Source: an uncultured Caulobacterales bacterium
Lineage (GTDB): Bacteria; Pseudomonadota; Alphaproteobacteria; Caulobacterales; Maricaulaceae
Reading direction: 5' to 3'
NCBI GenBank assembly: GCA_938007945.1
Contig: CALLME010000016.1
Coordinates: 1-10,710 of the forward strand
DNA length: 10,710 nt
Shown here: piece after piece, positions 1 through 9,000 of the stretch
Layout: every line of letters begins with the position of its first letter
How positions within the stretch are numbered: position 1 is the first letter of the stretch
Made by a program: the position numbers and the translations under genes
Notes under the pieces: generated by a model
Databases searched by the model: none
What the model saw: the letters and a program-made list of their open reading frames with translations, nothing else
Told to the model about the DNA's origin: nothing

Positions 1-3000
1 GCCACTGAAACAGTGGGCGTTATATATGTCCCAGCAGCTGATTTGGTTACTGTTAAAACGCTGGCCTCGGGTGATACGACACCTGATATAGGCGATAATG
101 TGTCGTTTGACATTACGATAACGAATAATGGCCCAGATGCGGCGCCCAATGTTACCCTTCAAGACCTTCTGCCCGCGGGCCTCAATGCTACAGCTAATAA
201 CGGCACCGTCACTGTGGGCTCATATAGCCAAATATCTGGAGATTGGACGATAGCTACCCTAGCAAGCGGCGCCACGGTGACACTGACGCTTGAAGGGATT
301 GTTGACTTGGCGGCCGCAGGTACGACCATCACAAATACTACGACAGCGGCAACATCTGACATTCCCGACACGAATAGTTCGGGTGATACGCTCCAAGCCA
401 GTGTTGATGTCTTAGCGCCTGCGCCTGACAGCACGCTGACCAAGACGGCGTCTAATGATACGGATGTGTCTGTTGGTGATGTGATTACTTATACTTACGT
501 CTTTACCAATACAGGTAATGTGAGCCTGTCTGATGTCTCTATTACGGATGTTCATAGCGGCACGGGGACTTTGGGGGCTGTGAGCCCAGCTCTTGTGAGC
601 GTTGTGGCGGTTGGCGATAGCGCGACCTTTAGCGCGGATTACACGGTGACGCAGGCTGACATTGATGCGGGCGCTGCGATCACAAATATAGCGACGGCGT
701 CTGCCACGCCTGCGGGCGGGACATATGTGCCGGCCACAGCGGAGGAGAGCATTAGTCCGGAAGGCTTTGCGCCTGACATGAGCTTTGAGAAGCGCGCTGT
801 TGAGACTGACTTTGAGAATGTTGGTGATATCATTTCTTATGAATATGATGTTCAGAACACAGGTAATGTATCCATCTCTGCGATTACGGTGACGGATGAT
901 AAGATTGCCGTTATTAATTGCCCTGTGACAACCTTAGCTCCGGGCGTAAGCACGACATGTCTTGCAGATTATGCCGTGACGCAGGCTGATTTGAATGCTG
1001 GTTTTGTGACAAATAACGCCACTGTTGACGGGACGCCCGCCGGAGGTAGCTTCACGCCGCCAACGGATACGGTCACCGTAAATGGAACGCAGTCACCTGC
1101 CTTCACACTTGTGAAAACGGCGGTTGATACAAACTTCTCAATGGTCGGGGATGTGTTGGCTTATGAATATCTCGTGACCAATACTGGTACAGTTGAGATT
1201 ACAGGCATTTCTGTTTCAGACGATAAAATTAGCGCCGTCAGCTGTCCTGTGACAGATCTGATGCCAGCGCAAAGTGTAACCTGCACGGCGTCCTATTTTG
1301 TGACGCAAGCTGATATTGATGCGGGTTTTGTAACCAATGTTGCGCAAGTCGAAGGCACGCCAGCTGGCGGTACTTTAGCGCCAGTGAGTAGCACGGAAAC
1401 AGTTGAAGCTACCCAGCGTCCCGAGATAGAAATTGTCAAAACAGCCCTAACGACTGATTTTGCAAGTGTTGGGGACACGTTGGATTATGAGTATCTCGTG
1501 ACCAATCGCGGGAATACCACCATCACAAATGCGATTACTGTGACGGATGATAAAATCCTGCCGCCGCGTATCGTGTTGTGTCCAGCCATTCCTGCCAGCG
1601 GTTTGCTCCCAGGCGGCAGTGTAACCTGTACCGCAAGCTATGATGTCACGCAGGCTGATTTGGACGCAGGATTTGTGACCAATATTGCTACGGCTAGTGA
1701 TGGCACAAACACCTCTACGCCAGATCAGGCGACAGTCTCTGCTACACAGAACTCTGGAATTGGCATTACGAAAACAGCAAATGAAACGACATTTACGGCT
1801 GTCGATGATAGCCTGACATATGATTACGTTGTCACCAATTTAGGTAACGTCACGATTACAAGTGCTATCACTGTTTCAGATGATAAAATTGCAAATGTGA
1901 CATGTCCTGCGCTACCAGCGAGCGGTTTGATGCCGATGCAGTCTCTGACATGTAGCGCGGCCTATACTGTGACACAGGCTGATTTGGATGCAGGCAACGT
2001 AACGAATGTGGCCCGTGCAACTGACGGCACAACCACATCTCCAGAGGTGAGCGAAACTGTTAATGCAGCTCAGACCGAGGCTATAACGCTCGAGAAAACA
2101 GCGGCCACAACTACGTTTGCCAATGTTGGTGATACGCTGGATTACAGCTATGTGGTGACGAATACGGGTAATGTGACGCTCACGAATGCGGTCTCAATTT
2201 CAGATGACCGTATTGCCAATGTGAACTGTCCCGCTCTGCCTGCGGCAGGCCTTGCGCCAAATGCGAGCCTGACATGTACAGGGACGGATATTGTCTCTCA
2301 AGCTGACCTTGATAGTGGTAGCGTGACAAATACAGCGACAGCTATGAGCGGCTCTGTGAGCTCGCCAGCGGTCAGTGAAACAGTTGAGGGTCAACAAAAC
2401 GGCGCAATTGCGCTTGAGAAAGTTGCGAGAACCAATGACTTTACTGCGGTTGGTGATATTCTTAGCTATGACTTTATTGTCACGAATACAGGTAATGTAA
2501 CGCTAACTGACGCTATCTCTATTGCGGATGATAAAATTGGTGCAATCGCATGTCCTGCACTTCCTGCAAGCGGCCTTGTTCCAGGCGCAGAGCATGTCTG
2601 TTCAGCAGATTATAGCGTGACGCAGCCTGACATTGATGCAGGCGCGGTGACGAACATTGCCACAGCGTCTAACGGCACAGTGACATCTGACGCTGACACA
2701 GCGACAGTATCCGCCACGCAAACACCCGCTTTGTCGATTGAGAAATCAACAACAGCAACGGCGTTCTCAGCGGTTGGTGATGTTATCAGCTATGACTATA
2801 GAGTGACTAATAGTGGTAATGTTACGCTTAATCGCCCTATCACAGTCTCTGATAATAAAATCGCGAGCGTGAATTGCCCAGCACTTCCAGCAGGCGGCCT
2901 TGCGCCCAATGTGAGCCTGACATGCGCCGCAAACTACGCCGTTACACAGGCTGACTTGGATGCTGGCTTTGTGACTAATATTGCGAGCGCCACTGACGGT

Positions 3001-6000
3001 ACAATTTCATCTGCGCCTGATAGCGTCACCGTTGATGCGGATATTATCGAAAGTCTTGCTATTGTGAAGCGGGCAGTCACGCAGACATTCTCTGCGCCAG
3101 GAGATATCGTGTCTTACGAATATGACGTGACTAATACAGGTAACGCCACTTTGATGACGGCAATTACAGTTGATGATGATAAAATCCCATCTGTCATATG
3201 TCCGTCCGTAACGGCTCAGGGCTTAAGTCCTCAAGCGACAATCACGTGTAGCGCTGATTACACAATTACACAGCCAGACGTCGATTTGGGATCTGTGACC
3301 AATATTGCACGCGCTGTTTCTGGCACGACAAGTTCTGATCCTGTGAGCGTAACCGTAGAAGGTCTGCGCACGCCAGACATGGTTGTCACTAAAACCGTAG
3401 CTGAGCTCATACAAGTTGGCGGCCCAATCTATGACGTGACTTATGAAATCGTTATGGAAAATACGGGTAACGTCACATTGACAAGCTTACGGCTTCAAGA
3501 TGATCTTGCCGCAGCACTCGCGCCGGCTGTTATCTATGCCGCGCCGACAGCGTCAATCACAGGCTTTACGGATGGATCCGTCAATCAGGATTATGACGGC
3601 AGTGCTGACATCAATATCTTGTCAGGTCAGCCTCAACTGCCTGTTGGCGAAGCTGGCAGCGTTACAATTAATGTTCGTATTGATACGACCGCTAGCGGTC
3701 CAGCTCAGGGCAATACTGCGATTGGTCAGTCAAGCGATCTAGACTTTGATGTGCCTTCAAATGACCCAACGATTACGCCAGATACGCAAGAGGACGTAAA
3801 TCCAACGCCTCTGACGATTATTGATACTGATGGTGATGGCTCAGCTGATAATCTTGAAAGCTTGACGGCTGATCGAGACGGCGACGGCGTTGTTGATGCA
3901 GAAGATTATGACCCAACAGGTTACTTCTATTGTGAAGAAAGCGCAGAGATTTTGACAGGCGGCGGCATTTCCGTCTCGGGCCCGTTCGGCACAAATAGTT
4001 CTGTTGGCAGCGCCAATAACATCGTTATCGTGGAAGATGGCTCAAACGGATACTTCCAGTTCTATGTGACGGCTCCGGGCGATTACACCTTGACGCCGAC
4101 ATATCCAACAAGCGGCGTGCCAAGCACAACGCGTCTTGTTGAGTCAACAGCGCTCGATGTAACAACTCGATTACCTGAAAATCCTGCAATTCTTGGGTCA
4201 TCAGAAGTTGGAAATACAGGCCGCTTGGCGGATGCTTCATTGGCCGCAAATCCGGAATTCTACTTCGACTTTACTTTCGAAGCCGGTGACCCAGCGATCT
4301 TTATGAACAATATTCCGATGAAAAATTGCGGTACGCCTGAAGTGTCCTTGGTTAAAACTGTGTCGCCAACGCCGCGTATCCTAGAGGATGGCCGCCAAGA
4401 GGTGACCTATACTTTGACTGCACCCAATGTTGGGCAGACGCTTATTGAAAACTTGCAAATCTCAGATGATTTGGGCTCCGTCTTTGGCGCAGACCGTGTT
4501 GAGGTTAAAGAGTGTCGCGTGACGGAATTCCCGGCAGGGTTTAAAGATAATGAAAGCCGCACTTATAACGGCGTGACCGATATAGACATGCTTAATGGTG
4601 TGGGAGACCTATCACCTGGCGAAACAGTTGTTCTTGAAATGGACGTTATTATTAATCCGAACACTGATGGGCAATTTGTCAATACGGCAATGGTGTCTGC
4701 AACAGGGCCGCTTAATGGTGAAGTTGTTGAGAGCACGGCGAATGCGGCTGTGAACTTACTACCGCTTTCAAATGCAAATTTATTGCAAGTGACGAAAACG
4801 GCTCAGCCGCGCACGGTGCAAATCGGGGACCCTGTTCTTTATACTGTAGATGTCACGAATGCTTCGGCATCGACAATGACGGATCTGCGTATAGTTGACC
4901 GCTTGCCAGAAGGCTTTGCTTATATTCCTAATACAGCTGTGATTTCCAGCGCGCAGCAGTCTCTCTCAATCGAGCCTGATGTCACGGCTCGCGGTGTATT
5001 GAGTTGGCCTATTAATCAGGCAAACGCCGAGCCGCTTAACGCGCTTCAGGCGGGCGAGTCTCTCTCTGTTAGCTTGCGTCTTTTGGCGGGTCCGAATGTT
5101 CAGTTCGGCGCGCATGAGAACCAAGCTTATGTTGAAAGCCTGCGTACGGGCACGCGTTCTGAAATTGCGACAGCGGTTGTTGACTATATCCCAGAGCCAA
5201 GCTTTGATTGCACACCTGTCATTGGGCGCGTCTATGATGATGTGAACCACAATGGATATCCAGATGATGGGGAACCAGGCTTGCCAGCTGTGCGCCTCAT
5301 AACAGTGAACGGCGACATCATTACGACCGACCAATATGGCCGTTATCATATCCCTTGCGCGATTATTGCAAATAGCGAACGCGGATCTAACTTCTTGCTC
5401 AAGACGGATGTCCGCAGCCTGCCACTCGGTTACTCGCCGACGACAGAAAACCCGCGTGTTGTGCGGGCAACGCGTGGTAAGTTTGTCAAAATGAACTTTG
5501 GTGCAGCGCACCGTCCAAAGCTTCGTATTGATGTGTTTACAGCGGACTTTGATGCTCAGTCTGGCATGTTACTTCCCGAAGCGGCCAAGCGTATTATGAC
5601 TGTGCTCGCTGAGGACAAAGTGTCTAACCGCGCGATTGTCGTTTATCACGCAGATGAGCTTGAAAATGTGGATACAGCGCAAAACGCGCTAAGCCTAACG
5701 ATGAATATGGTGCGTGACGTGTCTCGTGATCAGTTCAACGACATTGCTATGGAAGCCAGCTGGGGTGATGCGAAAGCATTTACACGTGACGATATTCCAG
5801 CGAGCGGCCAAAGTTTTGACCGACCAGTTAATGCGGATGAAAATCGTGACCGCGTGGCTTTCTTTGCCAATGATAACGGCACGATAGAGCGCTCTGACGA
5901 TGACAATTTCGATGATGAAGACTTCAGCGGATTTGACACGCAACGCGAGGCAGGTCTGCGCGGCTCAAGAGGGTCTCGCGCGCTACAAAGCGATACACGC

Positions 6001-9000
6001 CGCTCACCCAATAGCTATGGCGGGCGCCGCGATAGAGGCAGCGAAGAGTCTGCACGTCCAGGCCGTTTAATGCGCTGGATCGGATGGGGTAATAAAACGT
6101 CATCTTATGTCGAAGGTATGGAAATCGAAACGACGACAACAGTGCTCGATATGGTCAAGCGTCTTAACGCTTATGCTGATGTCGTCTCGACGCCTCAAGG
6201 GCGGGTCATTCGCGGCAAAACATATTGGAACTATGACGCGTTTATTAAGCGTGCGGAGCTTCGCGTCTTTGATGCAGATAGATCTACGCGCGGAGCGCCT
6301 TTCGCAACGGCAGATGTTGTTGATGGCGAGGTCAGCCTATTCGTCAATGAAGGTAAATTGCGCTCACAGAAAACACCTGAAACAATGATCTATGTTCTGC
6401 GTGTATATGACGCCGAAGGTAACTTTGACGAAACTGCGCCTAAGACCCTTAATTTGGGCTCAACAGAAACGGACACCACGGAGGAAGGCTGGCGTCAACA
6501 AAGCCAAATGACATTTGGGCATAATTCTATCTTGAATGATAATATTCGTGTCCGCGGGGGTTCCGTGCGGGTCTATGGCCGCAATGTCCCTGGTGACCAG
6601 GTGAGTATTATGGGGCAAACAATTACAGTCGATAATGACGGTAAATTTGTCGCCGAGCAGATATTGCCGACAGGTGAGCAGTCTGTAGACGTGCGGGTTG
6701 CCGGAGTTGACGGGACAGAAAACCGTATTCTTCGCACTGTAGATGTCAAAAACAGAGACACATTCTATGTGGCTCAAATTGAAGCTACTGTTGGTGAGAA
6801 CATCACAGAGGACGCCTCTGGCGACCGCAGCTTCGAAGAAGGTCGCGTGGCATTCTATGTGCGTTCACGCCTCAATGACCGCTGGGCGGTCACGGCGACG
6901 GCTGATACAGGCGAAGCAGAAATTGAGAACCTGTTTAGCGGTCTGGATGATAAAGACCTCGGTCAGCTTCTGCGCCGTCTCGACCCTGAGCGTTTCTACC
7001 CGACTTATGGTGACGACAGCACAATTGAACAAGACGCACCGACATCGGGTAAATTCTACGCCCGCATCGAACGTGATGATGACTACGCGCTTTGGGGAAA
7101 TTACCAAACCAACTTTAATGATACCGAATTTGCCCGCGTTCAGCGCACGCTTTACGGCGCCAAGCTGCATTGGGACGAAAACGGTAATCAAACTAAGTTT
7201 GGTGATGAGCGTACGCGTCTCACAGCCTTTGTGGCGCAGGGGGGGTCACGTCAAGGCCGTGACGAGCTTCGCGGAACAGGCGGGAGCGTCTATTATCTCC
7301 GCAACGGCGATATTGCGATTGGGTCTGAAATCTTACGTATTGAAACGCGTGACCGTGTTTCAGGGCTGGTCTTTGAAAGCCGCCGCCTCACTTATGGTGC
7401 TGATTACGATATGGACTTTATCCAAGGCCGCGTAATTCTGAACCAGCCTTTGGGCAGCAGTGTGGATGATGGGCGTCTTTTCCGCGATGGTAGCCTGTCT
7501 GGAGACGAAACGGTTCTCGTCATTGATTATGAGTTTACACCGCTAACAGGTGGAGCTGATAACGCCGCTAATTACGGCATGCGTGGGTCACGTTGGTTTG
7601 GTGATCACATCAAGCTTGGCGCGACATATAATCATGATACCGACGGCGGTCTGGATTCAGATCTTTATGAATTAGACCTGACTCTGCAATATGCGGCAGG
7701 TACATATTTGAAAGGCGAAATTGCCAAAACTAAGGGCGAAGGCGTTGAGACTTTCCGCTCAATTGATGGCGGCTTTACCTATAACCCGCTTGCAACTGGC
7801 GGCCTGGTGAATAGAGCCTCGGCACATGCCTATGCTATCGAAGCTGCCGTAGACTTTACAGAAGTTGATGGGTTTAATCTTGATGGTTCATCCTATGCTT
7901 ACTGGCGTAAGCGCGATGCTGGCTTTGCAGGATATGCAGAATCGACCAACCAACAAATCGAACAGTTTGGTGGCGGCTTAAGCCTTGCCTTGAATGATTT
8001 GTTTGACCTCTCTGCACGTGCTGATGTGACAAATGACAAAACTATCGGTACGAATAGTTTTGCTGAAGCAAGCCTCGATTATAAAGCGAATGAGCATATT
8101 ACAGCCTCTGTCGGTGCCTCATTTAATGATGATGCACGCGGCAATTCGGGTACGTCTCTTGGCGGTCGCATTGATTACAAATTTGACGACGATAGCAATG
8201 TTTACGCTTTCGGTCAGGCCGGTATTCAGGGTGATAACCAGCGCACGACGGATAGAGTTGGCGTCGGGGCAGAAATGCGCCTCTCCAAGAAAATTCTTGG
8301 TGGCGGTGAAGTCTCCGTTGGTGAAGATGGACTTGGTGCGAGAGCCTCGCTGAATTATGAGCATGGTAACGGCAATCAGTCTTACGTTTCTTACGAACTT
8401 CCGCTGAACGCCCGCGCACAATCAAACCTTGGCACATTTAATCTTGGCGCCCGCCGCCGCTATTCAGATGCACTGTCTGTTTACGGCGAAGAACGCCTGC
8501 AACTCAATGATCTGGGTGTGAACGGCGTCACGCATGCATATGGCGTCGACTATGAGCCTGGAAACTGGAGATTTGGTCTCTCAGGTGAGGTAGGCCGTAT
8601 TGATAATATTGACCGTGAAGCCTTCTCGGCCAATATCGGCTTTGCCTCTGATCGCGTCAAAGTTGGTGTGACGGGTGAATGGCGTGAGGACGAAAATATT
8701 GACACGAATGATGTTCGCAATGCTTGGCTCCTTCGTTCTACGGCAAGTTATCTCGCGTCAGAAGAGCTGCGCTTGCAAGGTAAGCTGAACTTCGCTTTCT
8801 CTGATCAGTCAAGTGCTGATGACGCGCTCGGGCCGCAGACGTTTAATGAGGCTGAATTTACAGAAGCCTCTCTAGCAGCTGCCTATCGTCCAATCTGGGA
8901 TGATCGTTTCAATCTCTTGGCCAAGCTTGTCTGGCTGGAAGACTTGTCTCCGACCTCGCAGCGTTTCAACGGAGAAGCCATAAATTACCGCCAGAAGAGT

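Noticed and set aside
13..15. GTG as the true start of the giant protein
   Set aside because: The frame is open to base 1, no ribosome binding site precedes it, and no signal peptide follows. The gene continues beyond the left edge.
159..1478. Several minus-strand open frames opposite the repeat domains
   Set aside because: They recur at equivalent positions in the repeats, have low-complexity Val/Ala/Ser-rich products and no ribosome binding sites. They are shadows of the repeat coding sequence.
775..3375. CRISPR array or DNA-level satellite
   Set aside because: The periodicity is 324 bases with diverged DNA and a continuous reading frame. There are no short identical repeats with unique spacers.
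4966..5511. 181-residue minus-strand open frame
   Set aside because: It lies wholly inside the SdrD-B/DUF11 coding region, its product has an Arg/Cys/His-rich composition typical of antisense shadows, and it shows no recognisable domain.
6743..7435. 230-residue plus-strand open frame in another phase
   Set aside because: It overlaps the most conserved module of the giant protein. Its product is Lys/Arg/Thr-rich without motifs, so the main frame clearly explains the sequence.
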